A stretch of 64,000 nucleotides of DNA, taken from the NCBI GenBank assembly GCA_014650415.1, contig BMUX01000003.1, forward strand, positions 186,001 through 250,000. The letters run 5' to 3'. The first letter of the stretch is position 1. Each line of letters begins with the position of its first letter. The position numbers and the translations under genes were made by a program. Shown here in pieces: positions 25,006 through 33,853 of the stretch. The DNA comes from Streptomyces spiroverticillatus. GTDB lineage: Bacteria; Actinomycetota; Actinomycetes; Streptomycetales; Streptomycetaceae. The notes beneath the pieces are model-generated. The model worked only from the letters and a program-made list of their open reading frames with translations, ran no database searches and had not been told where the DNA came from.

Positions 25006-25419
25006 CTAGCCGAGGGTGTCGGCGGCCAGCGCCGAGGAGTCGCGGAGGAAGGTCGAGCAGCGGTCGTACTCCTCCTGGTCGCCGATCGCCTGCGAGGCGC
25101 GGGCCAGGGCGTGCAGGGCGCGCAGGAAGCCGCGGTTGGGCTCGTGCTCCCACGGCACCGGGCCGTGGCCCTTCCAGCCTGCGCGGCGCAGCGAGTCCAG
25201 GCCGCGGTGGTAGCCCGTGCGGGCGTACGCGTACGACTCGACGACGGAGCCCTTCTCGAAGGCGTCGTCGGCGAGCTGCGCCCAGGCCAGGGAGGAAGCC
25301 GGGTACTTCGCGGCGACGTCGGCGGGGGCCGTGCCGTTCGCGAGGAGCTCGCGGGGCTCCGGGTCGTCGGGCAGGTGGGTCGGGGGCGGTCCCCCGAGGA
25401 GGTCCTGGTGAATAGCCAT
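25006..25419 (-). CDS. DUF3151 family protein
   Basis: A 137-residue soluble protein conserved across actinobacteria. The pattern matches DUF3151: an N-terminal LLGGPPPTHLP, then PASSLAWAQLADDAFEKGSVVESYAYARTGYHRGLDSLRRAGWKGHGPVPWEHEPNRGFLRALHALARASQAIGDQEEYDRCSTFL, which reads as a set of helices with TPR-like periodicity. No enzymatic motif is present and no function is established. In many actinomycetes it lies near fba, as here (about 1.7 kb away). Confidence 0.92.
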   Translation of the reverse strand: MAIHQDLLGGPPPTHLPDDPEPRELLANGTAPADVAAKYPASSLAWAQLADDAFEKGSVVESYAYARTGYHRGLDSLRRAGWKGHGPVPWEHEPNRGFLRALHALARASQAIGDQEEYDRCSTFLRDSSALAADTLG

Positions 25420-25440
25420 GCCCCCTAGTCTGCCTCCCCG

Positions 25441-26961
25441 CTACGACAACCCGTGCCGCTCCTCGCGACCGGGCTGATCGGGCCGACCGGGCTGATCGGG
25501 CTCCAGGGGCGGCGCCGCGACCCCGCAGTGCGTGCGGCACTCGCTCTCGGGAACGGCACCCTTCGGATTCCGTACGGTCGCGAACGCGATCAGCGAACCC
25601 AGCACCAGCACCCCCGCGCACATCGGCATCGCCCGCCGGAACGTCGCCCCGAACTCCGCCGCCGACCGGTACGCCTCCGGCCCCATCCCCGCCAGCAGCG
25701 GCAGCGCGGCCACCGCGATGAGCCCGGCGGCGCGGGCGGCGGCGTTGTTGATCCCGGAGGCGAGCCCGGCCCGCCCGGCGTCCACGGAGGCCAGCACGGT
25801 CGCGGTGAGCGGCGCCACCAGCGTCACCATGCCCATGCCCATCACCACCACCGCGGGCAGCACATCGGCGACGTACGACGCGCCCTGGCCCACCCGCAGC
25901 ATCAGCAGCATCCCCGCCGCGCACAGCAGCGGCCCGACGGTGAGCGGAATGCGCGGCCCGATGCGCTGGGCGAGCTCCCCGGACCGGGCGGACAGGAACA
26001 GCATCAGCACAGTCGTCGGCAGCATGGCCGTGCCCGCCTGGAGCGCCGAATACCCGGCGACCACCTGCAACTGCAACGCCGCCAGGAAGAAGAACCCGCT
26101 GAACGCGGCGTACACGCACAACGTCACGACATTGATCGCGCTGAACTGCCGCGAGGCGAAGAGCGTGAGCGGCATCATCGGATCGGCCCGCGTCCGCTCG
26201 ACGTGCAGGAACGCCCCCGCGACGACCACGCCCACCACCGCGCACCCGATCACCACGACCGACGCCCCCTGCGTCGGGGCCTCGATGAGCGCGTACGTCA
26301 CCAGGGCCAGCGCAATGGCCGCGAGCGCGGCCCCCAGCACGTCGAACCGGCCGTGCGCCTGCGGATCCCGCGACTCCGGTACGTGCCGCAGCGCGACGGG
26401 CACGCACAGCGCGGCCAGCGGCACGTTGATCAGGAACGCCCACCGCCAGCCGGGCCCGTCCACCAGCCACCCGCCCAGGAACGGGCCGACGGCCGCCCCG
26501 ATCCCGCCCAGCCCCGACCACAGCCCCACGGCCCGCGCCCGGTCGTCCGGGTGGAAGGAAGCCTGGATGAGCGCGAGCGACCCCGGTGTGAGCAGGGCCC
26601 CGCCGATCCCCTGCAGCGCCCGTGCGGCAATCAGCACCGTCGCGTTGGGCGCGAGCCCGCACATCAGCGACGCCACGGCGAACCACACCACCCCCACCAC
26701 GAACACCTTGCGCCGCCCGTACCGGTCCCCGAGCGCCCCGCCCAGCAGGATCAGCCCGGCCAGCGTCAGCATGTACGCGTTGACGGTCCACTGGAGCCCG
26801 GCGAGATCGGCCCCGAGGTCCTTGCCGATGCGGGGCAGGGCGACGTTGACGACGGTCGAGTCCAGCATCGCCATGCTCGACCCGAGCACGGTGGTGAGCA
26901 GCACCCACCGCCCGGTCGCACTGCCGACCCTCAGTCCCCCGGCACTCTCGCTTTCGGCCAT
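25441..26961 (-). CDS. MFS transporter, DHA2 (EmrB/QacA) 14-helix family
   Basis: A 506-residue proton-driven exporter. The DHA2 signature in helix 1 (GSSMAMLDSTVVNVALPRI) and motif A between helices 2 and 3 (GGALGDRYGRRKVF) are intact, and motif C (LGGIGAAVGPFLGGWLVDGPGWRWAFLINVP) places it among antiporter-type drug exporters. About 14 helices can be counted. The hydrophilic C-terminus holds a DQPGRPDQPGREE repeat. There is no adjacent regulator, so the substrate is not predictable. Confidence 0.93.
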   Translation of the reverse strand: MAESESAGGLRVGSATGRWVLLTTVLGSSMAMLDSTVVNVALPRIGKDLGADLAGLQWTVNAYMLTLAGLILLGGALGDRYGRRKVFVVGVVWFAVASLMCGLAPNATVLIAARALQGIGGALLTPGSLALIQASFHPDDRARAVGLWSGLGGIGAAVGPFLGGWLVDGPGWRWAFLINVPLAALCVPVALRHVPESRDPQAHGRFDVLGAALAAIALALVTYALIEAPTQGASVVVIGCAVVGVVVAGAFLHVERTRADPMMPLTLFASRQFSAINVVTLCVYAAFSGFFFLAALQLQVVAGYSALQAGTAMLPTTVLMLFLSARSGELAQRIGPRIPLTVGPLLCAAGMLLMLRVGQGASYVADVLPAVVVMGMGMVTLVAPLTATVLASVDAGRAGLASGINNAAARAAGLIAVAALPLLAGMGPEAYRSAAEFGATFRRAMPMCAGVLVLGSLIAFATVRNPKGAVPESECRTHCGVAAPPLEPDQPGRPDQPGREERHGLS

Positions 26962-27025
26962 ACCCGGATACTCCCCGCACTCACCGACTCCGGCCAGACG
27001 AGAGACACCGCTCGCGGAACGAGAA

Positions 27026-27070
27026 AGGCCCGGCCGCCCCCGGACACGAAGTCCGAAGGGGGCCGGGCCC
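27026..27070 (-). terminator. Intrinsic terminator after fba
   Basis: On the minus strand a long GC-rich stem (GGGCCCGGCC / GGCCGGGCC with inner GTCCG pairings, loop around 27046-27050) is followed by TTTCT. It sits 12 bp after the fba stop. Confidence 0.85.
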
Positions 27071-27082
27071 TCCCGGGAAGGC

Positions 27083-28105
27083 TTACTTCAGGCGGGTGCC
27101 CGTGGAGCGGAGCGCCGCGCAGGCCTCCGTCACGCGCGCGGCCATGCCCGCCTCAGCGGCCTTGCCCCACGTACGGGGGTCGTACTTCGACTTCGTGCCG
27201 ACCTCGCCGTCGACCTTCAGCACCGCGTCGTAGTTGCGGAACATGTGGTCCACGACCGGCCGCGTGAAGGCGTACTGCGTGTCCGTGTCGAGGTTCATCT
27301 TCACGACGCCGTTCTCCAGCGCGGTGGCGATCTCCTCGGCCGTCGAGCCCGACCCGCCGTGGAAGACGAAGTCGAAGGGGGAGGACTTGCCGTACTTCGA
27401 GCCCACACCCTCCTGGAGGTCCTTCAGCAGCTCCGGACGCAGGACGACGTTGCCCGGCTTGTACACGCCGTGCACGTTGCCGAACGAGGCGGCCAGCAGG
27501 TAGCGGCCCTTCTCGCCCAGGCCCAGCGCCTCGGCGGTACGCAGCGCGTCGTCCACCGTGGTGTACAGCTCGTCGTTGATCTCGTGGCTGACGCCGTCTT
27601 CCTCGCCACCGGTCGGGGTGATCTCGACCTCGAGGATGATCTTCGCGGCGGCGGCCTTGGCCAGCAGCTCCTGGCCGATGGCCAGGTTGTCGGCCAGCGT
27701 CTCGGCCGAACCGTCCCACATGTGGGACTGGAAGAGCGGGTTCAGACCACGCGCGACGCGCTCGGCGGAGACGTCGAGCAGCGGACGCACGTAGCCGTCC
27801 AGCTTGTCCTTGGGGCAGTGGTCCGTGTGCAGCGCGACGGTGATGTCGTACTTCGCGGCGACGATGTGCGCGAACTCGGCCAGGGCGACCGCACCGGTGA
27901 CCATGTCCTTGTTGTGCTGGCCACCCAGGAACTCCGCACCACCGGTGGAGATCTGGATGATGCCGTCGCTCTCAGCCTCCGCGAAGCCACGCAGGGCGGC
28001 GTGCAGGGTCTGCGAGGAGGTCACGTTGATCGCCGGGTAGGCGAACTTCTCCGCCTTCGCCCGGTCGAGCATCTGGGCGTAGACCTCGGGGGTTGCGATG
28101 GGCAT
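27083..28105 (-). CDS. fba: Class II fructose-bisphosphate aldolase
   Basis: A zinc-dependent glycolytic and gluconeogenic aldolase (340 residues, normal length). Family blocks are seen in order: YAPAINVTSSQTLHAAL-like N-terminus (FAYPAINVTSSQTLHAALRG), the zinc-ligand region VALHTDHCPKDKLDGYVRPLLDVS, SHMWDGSAETLADNL, the ISTGGAEF substrate loop, FGNVHGVYKPGNVVLRPELL with another zinc histidine, and VFHGGSGSTAEEI with the final histidine and phosphate-binding loop. It is transcribed alone on the minus strand. A parS-containing terminator of pyrE lies upstream. Confidence 0.97.
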   Translation of the reverse strand: MPIATPEVYAQMLDRAKAEKFAYPAINVTSSQTLHAALRGFAEAESDGIIQISTGGAEFLGGQHNKDMVTGAVALAEFAHIVAAKYDITVALHTDHCPKDKLDGYVRPLLDVSAERVARGLNPLFQSHMWDGSAETLADNLAIGQELLAKAAAAKIILEVEITPTGGEEDGVSHEINDELYTTVDDALRTAEALGLGEKGRYLLAASFGNVHGVYKPGNVVLRPELLKDLQEGVGSKYGKSSPFDFVFHGGSGSTAEEIATALENGVVKMNLDTDTQYAFTRPVVDHMFRNYDAVLKVDGEVGTKSKYDPRTWGKAAEAGMAARVTEACAALRSTGTRLK

Positions 28106-28244
28106 CTGTCCGCTCCTTGGGATATGCGGGTGTGCGTGCTGGTCCCTGACCTGGGGGCGACGTCATCGTCGTCGCCCATCTTTCCAGACTCTTCACGGGA
28201 CTCCACCCGACGGACCTCCGCGTCCCGTGTCCCGGAATGCGCAA

Positions 28245-28278
28245 AGGTCGGAGTGTTTCACGTGAAACACCCCGACCT
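28245..28278 (-). terminator. Inverted repeat built around parS copy 3; likely pyrE terminator
   Basis: The parS palindrome is extended on both sides by AGGTCGG (28245-28251) and CCGACCT (28272-28278), giving a 34-bp inverted repeat with one mismatch pair. On the minus strand it is followed by TTTGCG, and it lies about 60 bp after the pyrE stop, so the RNA could fold into a terminator hairpin. Confidence 0.6.
28254..28269. other. parS site, copy 3
   Basis: Perfect TGTTTCACGTGAAACA palindrome in the intergenic region between fba and pyrE, 5.3 kb from the other two parS sites. It forms the core of the hairpin described at the same place. Confidence 0.95.
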
Positions 28279-28336
28279 CAGACAAAACCGCAGGTCACAG
28301 CCCTGCCACCGCAGGCCCGGGACCTAGGTCACAACT

Positions 28337-28876
28337 TCAGCCCAGACCAAGATCGCCGAGCTGGTAGCCGGTCAGGTACGGCAGTCCGGCGTCCGCGATG
28401 GCCTTCGCCGCACCCCGGTCGACGATCGTGGCGACCGCGACGACCTCGCCGCCCGCCTCACGGACCGCCTCGACGGCGGTCAGCGGCGAGCCACCGGTGG
28501 TGGACGTGTCCTCGACGACCAGGCAGCGGCGGCCCTTGACGTCGGTGCCCTCGATGCGACGCTGCATGCCGTGCGCCTTCTGGGCCTTCCGCACGACGAA
28601 GGCGTCGAGCCGCTGCCCGCGCGCGGCGGAGGCGTGCAGCATCGACGTCGCGACGGGGTCGGCACCGAGGGTCAGCCCGCCCACGCAGTCGAAGTCCAGC
28701 TCGGCGGTCAGGTCGAGCATGACCTGCCCGACCAGCGGCGCGGCCTCGCCGTCCAGCGTGATCCGGCGCAGGTCGATGTAGTAGTCGGCCTCCAGACCCG
28801 AGGAGAGGGTCACCTTGCCGTGCACCACGGCCTTGTCCTTGATCTGCTGGAGCAGTTCAGCGCGTACGTCAGTCAT
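28337..28876 (-). CDS. pyrE: Orotate phosphoribosyltransferase
   Basis: Catalyses orotate + PRPP to OMP in pyrimidine synthesis. The 179-residue protein has the catalytic loop lysine region (AFVVRKAQKAHGMQRRIEGTDVKG) and the PRPP-binding signature CLVVEDTSTTGGSPLTAVEAVREAGGEV. The N-terminal GKVTLSSGLEADYYIDLRRI is also typical. It stands apart from the other pyr genes, as in other Streptomyces, and is followed by the parS-containing hairpin. Confidence 0.96.
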   Translation of the reverse strand: MTDVRAELLQQIKDKAVVHGKVTLSSGLEADYYIDLRRITLDGEAAPLVGQVMLDLTAELDFDCVGGLTLGADPVATSMLHASAARGQRLDAFVVRKAQKAHGMQRRIEGTDVKGRRCLVVEDTSTTGGSPLTAVEAVREAGGEVVAVATIVDRGAAKAIADAGLPYLTGYQLGDLGLG

Positions 28877-28921
28877 GCGTACGAGCTTAAGTGGCGGCAG
28901 AAGACCCTGCCGCCAAGGCCC

Positions 28922-29743
28922 TCAGCCCAGCCGCCGCCACGCCCACGTCGTCGACGCCTCCAGCGGGTCGACCGGGGTGACCAGGCGCGGAAGGGTGTTG
29001 AGGCCGTTCGGCGGGCCGGTCTGCGGCTCGACGCACACGGCCGTCTCCTGCTCGTCGTACACGACGACCCACTCCTCGCGGCTGGTCACCTTGAGCTCCA
29101 GCTCGCCGGGCCAGGTGAGGGTGACGTCGACGCCGTCGGGCATGCCGAAGCAGTCGTCCCACGGGCCGGGGAGGGGGTCGATGCGGCGCCCGGTGGGGAG
29201 GTGGTTGTCGCCGCGCTCCTCCTGCCAGGCGGCGGTGAAGTCCAGCCGCACGTCCTGGCCGCCGAGGTTGCGGCGGAACCAGGGGTGCCAGCCGACCTGT
29301 GCCGGGAAGGAGTTGTCGTACGTCTCGACGCCCATGGTGAGCGTGAGCGCGTCCGGCGTCAGCTCGAAGACCTGGGTGACGCGGCCCGCGTAGGGCCAGG
29401 GGCTGGTGAGGTCGTACGTGAACGAGGCCGACGCCGTGTCCCGTGCGGCGGTGCGCCAGCGGCCGTCGCGGCCGGTGCCGTGGATGGCGTGCGGCGGCGA
29501 GTTCACCGGGAGTTGGTGGACCTTGTCGCCGTCGCGGAAGACGCCGTTCTCGGTGCGGCCGCACCACGGGACCATCGGGAAGCTGCCGAAGTGCTTGCCG
29601 TTCTCCGGCTGGCGGAGCACCTCGGTGCCGCCGATGCGCAGGCTCTCGACGCGGCAGCCGTCCGCCGGGTCGACGGTCACCTCGGCGTCGCCTGCGGTCA
29701 GTACGACAGCGGTGCTCTTCTTCTCGTTCTCATCGCTACTCAC
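28922..29743 (-). CDS. Aldose 1-epimerase family protein
   Basis: A mutarotase-fold protein of about 273 residues. Motifs of the galactose mutarotase superfamily are seen: FGSFPMVPWCGRTENGVF (the N-R pair), HAIHGTGRDGRW (catalytic histidine), FPAQVGWHPWFRR (second histidine) and CVEPQTGPPNGLN (catalytic glutamate). The start is taken at the GTG at 29743 because the upstream ATG at 29791 overlaps the neighbouring gene. It probably interconverts anomers of a hexose or hexose phosphate. It may be co-transcribed with the upstream SRPBCC gene. Confidence 0.92.
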   Translation of the reverse strand: MSSDENEKKSTAVVLTAGDAEVTVDPADGCRVESLRIGGTEVLRQPENGKHFGSFPMVPWCGRTENGVFRDGDKVHQLPVNSPPHAIHGTGRDGRWRTAARDTASASFTYDLTSPWPYAGRVTQVFELTPDALTLTMGVETYDNSFPAQVGWHPWFRRNLGGQDVRLDFTAAWQEERGDNHLPTGRRIDPLPGPWDDCFGMPDGVDVTLTWPGELELKVTSREEWVVVYDEQETAVCVEPQTGPPNGLNTLPRLVTPVDPLEASTTWAWRRLG

Positions 29744-29768
29744 GTCCCGGACCCTACCCAGCCCGGTC

Positions 29769-30680
29769 CTACCTGCGCCGCCTGAGCACACGTCCCACGA
29801 CCACCGCGGAGGCCACCGCGAGGGCCGCCGCCGGGGCCAGCCGGCGCAGCGTGAAGGTGCCGGAGGCGGGGGCGGGGGCCATGACCGGGGCGTACCGGCC
29901 GCGCGGGGGCGCGTGGTCGACCTCCTCGGCGCTGCGGCCGATCATCGTGCGGCGGGCGTGCGCGGCCTCGGCGGGGGGCTCGTCGGGGAAGGCGTCGGGC
30001 AGTTCGCCGGGCAGGCCCTCCAGGGCCTCGCGCAGGGCGATCTCCTCGTCCTCGCGGGTCGGGCCGGAGCCGGGGAGGGGGTCGTCCTCGGTGAGTTCCT
30101 CGTCGCTGAGGCGGTCGAGGGAGGGCGGCGGGACCTCGGTCTCGAAGACGGAGGCGCGGGGCTCGTCGGGCTTGGAGTTGCGGTCCGGCTTGGAGTTGCG
30201 GTCCGGCTTGGGTCCGGAAGACGTCTTGGGTCCGGAAGTCGGCTTCGGCCCCGCCGCCTCCGTGCCGAGTCTGCTCCCGAAGCGGTCCAGGAGGCGGTGC
30301 ACGGCGGACTCGACCGTGGGGGCGTCGAGTTCGGTAATGCGGCCCTCGCCCTGGGCGGTGCCGGTGAAGCTCAGCTTCGTACCGTCCTCGTGGCGTGCGG
30401 TGCTCACCGTGAGGGACAGCTTCACGGAGCCGTTGCCGCGGGCTTCCGTGCCCTCGCCCTCGACGGTGTAGACGCCCTTGGAGGTGGGGGTGACGGTCAG
30501 GGCGCCCCGATAGGTGATGGTGTGGCCGCCGAGCCGGACCTTCAGGCGGCCGGTCAGCGGGGTGGACGACTTGTCGGCGTCCTGCTGGAAGCCGGGGAGG
30601 CAGCGGGCGACCCGCGCGGGGTCGGCGAGCGTGTGCCTCACGGCGGCGGGCAGAACCGGAACGAGCACCTCATGGTCCAT
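29769..30680 (-). CDS. SRPBCC (CoxG-like) protein with C-terminal membrane anchor
   Basis: A 303-residue protein. Residues 1-150 form a START/CoxG-like domain (MDHEVLVPVLPAAVRHTLADPARVARCLPG, LSFTGTAQGEGRITELDAPTVESAVHRLLDRF). A low-complexity linker follows with repeats of SGPK and PDRNSK (about 150-180), then an acidic region, and finally a single membrane helix with a basic tail (LAPAAALAVASAVVVGRVLRRRR). CoxG proteins recruit CO dehydrogenases to the membrane, but no such enzyme is encoded here, so only the anchoring layout is comparable. Confidence 0.88.
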   Translation of the reverse strand: MDHEVLVPVLPAAVRHTLADPARVARCLPGFQQDADKSSTPLTGRLKVRLGGHTITYRGALTVTPTSKGVYTVEGEGTEARGNGSVKLSLTVSTARHEDGTKLSFTGTAQGEGRITELDAPTVESAVHRLLDRFGSRLGTEAAGPKPTSGPKTSSGPKPDRNSKPDRNSKPDEPRASVFETEVPPPSLDRLSDEELTEDDPLPGSGPTREDEEIALREALEGLPGELPDAFPDEPPAEAAHARRTMIGRSAEEVDHAPPRGRYAPVMAPAPASGTFTLRRLAPAAALAVASAVVVGRVLRRRR

Positions 30681-30751
30681 GGTCCCTGAGCCTACTCAGC
30701 CTGACCGGATTCACACCCCGGTCTTGCCCAGAAGTCCCGCACCGCCGCCCC

Positions 30752-32452
30752 TCACTGCCCGTACCGCGGATGCACCAGCGTGGACGCCACCGCCCCCCGC
30801 ACCCGCATCGCCTCCGCCGACCGCGCCCCTTCCAGCAGCAGCGGCACGGTGAGCGAGCGGAGGTGGGGTGCGTCCGGGGCGATGCCCAGGCCGGGGCGGC
30901 TGCGGGCGGCCAGGACGAGGCCCCAGTCGCGCGGGGCACGGGAGTTGCCCGAGGAGCGGTCGGGGCCCGCGCTGAAGTCGGAGAGGCGGCCGGTCGCCCG
31001 GTAGGGGCGGGTGGCGAGACCGGCCGCGCGCAGGGTGGCCTCGACGGTCCAGTAGACGTGCGGGCGGGCCGCGATGGGTCCGGCGTGGACGACCATCCGC
31101 CCGCCGGGAGCCAGCACGTCCGCCGCGAGCCCGTAGAACTCCTGGGAGTAGAGCTTGGTGGAGGCGGTGATGCCGGGGTCGGGCAGGTCGGAGACGACCA
31201 CGTCGTACGGAGGGTCGCCGAGCGGTGCCGAGCGCAGCCAGCCGAAGGCGTCGGCGTTGACGACCTTGAGCCGGGGGTCCTGGTGGACGCCGCCGTTGAG
31301 GGCGACCAACGCCGGGTCGGTGCGGGCCAGTTCCACCACTCCGGGGTCCAGCTCGACCAGGGTCACCGAGCGGACGTCCGGGTAGCGCAGGACCTCGCGG
31401 GCGGCCATGCCGTCGCCGCCGCCCAGGATCAGTACGCGGGCGTGCTTGCCGCGCATCGCGGGGTGCACCAGGGCCTCGTGGTAGCGGTACTCGTCCCGGC
31501 TGGAGACCCTCAGCCGGCCGTCCAGGAAGAAGTCCATGGGCCCGGACGCGCTGCCGGTGATGACGATCTCCTGGGCGTCGGTCTGCACGGCGACCCGCAC
31601 CCGGTCCCCGTACACCGCGCGCCGGGCGGCCCGCTCGAAGTCGTCGACGAGCACGGTCGCGGTGGCGAGCGAGGTGAGGACGGCGACGTTGACGCCGATC
31701 AGCAACCAGCGGTTGCGGCGGGTGAGTTCCCGCCGGAAGAGCCACAGCACGAGGGAGCCCCCGGCCGCGGTGTTCACCGCACCGGTGACGAGTGCACCGG
31801 TGAGCTGGCCGAGCATCGGCAGCAGGAAGAAGGGGAAGAGGAGCCCGCCGACGAGCGCGCCCACGTAGTCGGCGGCGAAGAGGTCCGCGACGTCACCACT
31901 GGCGTCGTCGCCCTCGCCGGGGTCGGGACCGCGCCCGATCCGCTGGATCAGGGTCATCAGCAGCGGGATCTCCGCCCCGATGAGGATGCCGATGGCCAGC
32001 GAGAACGCCACCAGCACATAGCGCGCGCCGCCGAACCAGGCGAACGACGCGTACAGCACCAGCGCCGAACTGCCGCCGACCGCCGCGAGCCCCGCCTCCA
32101 GCATCCCGAAGCCGACGGCCGCCCGGCAGCGCAGCCGCTTGGCGAGCAGCGAGCCGACACCCATCGCGAAGACCATCGTGGAGAGCACCACGGACGCCTG
32201 GGTGACCGAGTCGCCGATCAAGTACGAGGCGAGGGCGACCAGTTCGAGTTCGTACACCAGACCGCAGGCGGCGCACAGGAAGACCACCCCGAGCACCAGG
32301 AACCTGGCCGCCCGCGGGCTCACCGGGAGCGCCATCCCCGCCCCGGGCGCCCGCCCGCCCTGCACCGGAACGCGTCTGGGAGGGCGTTGCGGGGGGTCGG
32401 AGGAAGGTCCGGCGGAGTCGGGCCCGGCTGAGGCGGAGGCCGGTTGGATCAT
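30752..32452 (-). CDS. Membrane-embedded spermidine synthase-like protein
   Basis: A protein of about 566 residues. The N-terminal half has seven or more hydrophobic helices (about residues 45-245). The C-terminal half is a polyamine-aminopropyltransferase fold with the nucleotide-binding loop [17 protein letters not shown], acidic strand [15 protein letters not shown], and catalytic block [13 protein letters not shown]. Such fused proteins occur in actinobacteria; whether they make spermidine is unclear. Several starts are possible; the ATG at 32452 was chosen, while a frame extension to 32539 has an unusual Cys-rich composition ([11 protein letters not shown]). Confidence 0.88.
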   Translation of the reverse strand: MIQPASASAGPDSAGPSSDPPQRPPRRVPVQGGRAPGAGMALPVSPRAARFLVLGVVFLCAACGLVYELELVALASYLIGDSVTQASVVLSTMVFAMGVGSLLAKRLRCRAAVGFGMLEAGLAAVGGSSALVLYASFAWFGGARYVLVAFSLAIGILIGAEIPLLMTLIQRIGRGPDPGEGDDASGDVADLFAADYVGALVGGLLFPFFLLPMLGQLTGALVTGAVNTAAGGSLVLWLFRRELTRRNRWLLIGVNVAVLTSLATATVLVDDFERAARRAVYGDRVRVAVQTDAQEIVITGSASGPMDFFLDGRLRVSSRDEYRYHEALVHPAMRGKHARVLILGGGDGMAAREVLRYPDVRSVTLVELDPGVVELARTDPALVALNGGVHQDPRLKVVNADAFGWLRSAPLGDPPYDVVVSDLPDPGITASTKLYSQEFYGLAADVLAPGGRMVVHAGPIAARPHVYWTVEATLRAAGLATRPYRATGRLSDFSAGPDRSSGNSRAPRDWGLVLAARSRPGLGIAPDAPHLRSLTVPLLLEGARSAEAMRVRGAVASTLVHPRYGQ

Positions 32453-32593
32453 GTTGGGCAACGCTACGTCACCGCCCACTCGCAGCGTGTCACCCACAAG
32501 GGTGCAACTGGGGCACGTACGGCATACATCGCACACCACGCACCCTGCACGCCCGGCCCGCCCTCGGGGGCCGCGCCCGGACCACCGGAGCCC

Positions 32594-33115
32594 TCAGACC
32601 GCCGCCGGGACCCGTGTCGCGACCCGGGTGCGGGTCACGACCAGCTGCCCTTCCTGCGGGTACGCGTGCCAGGTCCGCCAGCTGACCTGGCCGCCGCCCT
32701 CGTGCTGGGCGAGCAGGGCGGTGAAGGCGTACGGGCTGCCGGGAAACGTTCCCGCCAGCCCGTTGGGGTGATCGGCGACCAGGGCCAGGAGCTCTTGCGC
32801 CCGGCCCGCGAAGGCGGCCTCCGAGAGCAGCTCCACGCGGGCCGCGAACTCGTAGTCCCAGTCGCCCACTTGCTTGGACACCCCCAGCGGCAGCGGGGTC
32901 CTGCTGCCCGGGATGCAGGCGACGGTCTCCGAGCAGTACCCGTCACCCTCGGACAGAAGCACCTGGTGGGACGCGCCGAGGAGGCGCAACTGGAGGGTCG
33001 CGCCGCACAGTTCGAGGTCGAGGACGGCGAGGGCGGGCAGCGGCTCCCGGCCGAGCGCCCAGGCCAGATCGGAGGCGCACGTGTCGGTGTAGTCGGTCTT
33101 GAGGGTCGTCAGCAT
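32594..33115 (-). CDS. DUF2617 family protein
   Basis: A 173-residue actinobacterial protein of the DUF2617 family: MLTTLKTDYTDTCASDLAWALG at the start, LQLRLLGASHQVLL in the middle and an ending rich in beta strands (AYPQEGQLVVTRTRVAT). The start is the ATG at 33115 with a GGAG ribosome-binding site seven bases upstream; the longer open frame lacks support. No motif suggests an enzyme. In Streptomyces it usually sits next to the spermidine-synthase-like gene, as here, and a functional link is likely but unproven. Confidence 0.9.
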   Translation of the reverse strand: MLTTLKTDYTDTCASDLAWALGREPLPALAVLDLELCGATLQLRLLGASHQVLLSEGDGYCSETVACIPGSRTPLPLGVSKQVGDWDYEFAARVELLSEAAFAGRAQELLALVADHPNGLAGTFPGSPYAFTALLAQHEGGGQVSWRTWHAYPQEGQLVVTRTRVATRVPAAV

Positions 33116-33313
33116 GGGGTGGCTCCGCAAACACGCAGTGGGGGGTGGGCCAGGGGCACGCCGGAGATGTTCGGGGTGGAGCTGGAGGACCGCCCGCTCG
33201 GGGAATTTCCACAGCGAGGGAATCATGAAGTGTGCGGCGCACCTAGCGTTTTTACCCAATCTGGCGGGGTTTCCATCCCCCCGGGGGCCACACGGTTCAA
33301 CTGTTCAACAAAA

Positions 33314-33380
33314 GCGCGCCCGGCGGGAGTTGAGAAGGAGGACAGGCGTACGAGTCCTCCCCCGCTCCCACCGGGCGCGC
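33314..33380 (-). terminator. Nested inverted repeats downstream of the Cys/Gly-tail gene
   Basis: Outer arms GCGCGCCCGGCGGGAG (33314-33329) and CTCCCACCGGGCGCGC (33365-33380) pair with one mismatch; inner arms GGAGGAC (33337-33343) and GTCCTCC (33354-33360) add a second stem. It lies 56 bp after the stop of the minus-strand gene at 33436 and is followed by TTTTGTTG, so it is a good terminator candidate. The rest of the 320-bp gap (33116-33435) shows no gene. Confidence 0.6.
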
Positions 33381-33435
33381 GGTGCACCGGCCCGGCGGAT
33401 CAGCTGCCCCGTGTCAGCCGTTCCGCCGGGCAGTC

Positions 33436-33732
33436 TCAGCTCCCCCCGCCGCAGCCACCGCCGCCTCCGCCGCCGCAGGAGGAGGAACCCCCGCAGGAGG
33501 AGGAGCCTCCGCAGGACGACCCGCCGCCCCCGCAGACGTACGCGCCGCCGCCGCCCGTCCAGGAACCCCTGCGGCTCGCACGGCGCTTCCTCTTGGTGTG
33601 CGGGTGGGGCCGCGCGGTCGGCACTTTCCTCAGCCGGTTCGGGTCGGGCGTGCTCCTGACCTTCGCGACGACGGCGACCATCACGACCACCATCACACCC
33701 AGTGCGATGAAGAGACCGGTCACGGCCCTCAC
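33436..33732 (-). CDS. Small membrane protein with Cys/Gly/Ser repeat tail
   Basis: A protein of about 98 residues. One membrane helix at the N-terminus (VTGLFIALGVMVVVMVAVVAKV), a basic stretch (HPHTKRKRRASRRGSW) and a tail of about 38 residues made only of Gly, Ser and Cys apart from its first aromatic residues (GGGGAYVCGGGG, then SSCGG repeats and a final GCGGGS) with five cysteines. I do not recognise a characterised family. The GTG at 33732 is the best start guess; a GTG nine bases downstream is possible. It is divergent from the aminotransferase gene. Confidence 0.75.
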   Translation of the reverse strand: MRAVTGLFIALGVMVVVMVAVVAKVRSTPDPNRLRKVPTARPHPHTKRKRRASRRGSWTGGGGAYVCGGGGSSCGGSSSCGGSSSCGGGGGGGCGGGS

Positions 33733-33853
33733 CGTCCTTCCGTTCCCCCGGAGCGGAGAGCGTTCCCTCCGCACGTGGAGGGGGGATTCCCGAACGCCGA
33801 CCCGCCCAAAGCACACTTGAGCAAGTCCAGAGGTTCCGCGCAGGATGGCCGTC

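Noticed and set aside
23942..26980. Open frame of 1012 residues on the minus strand
   Set aside because: Only its last 281 codons (DUF3152 protein) are real. The upstream part is a shadow of the DUF3151 and MFS genes in another frame and is rich in Arg/Gly/Pro.
25532..28327. 931-residue plus-strand open frame over the MFS and fba genes
   Set aside because: Low-complexity Arg/Pro/Ser composition and antisense to strongly recognisable genes; a GC-rich shadow.
30752..32539. Extended N-terminus [11 protein letters not shown] of the spermidine-synthase-like protein as a metal site
   Set aside because: It lies upstream of the first plausible start in what is probably the promoter region; no ribosome-binding site supports translation of it.
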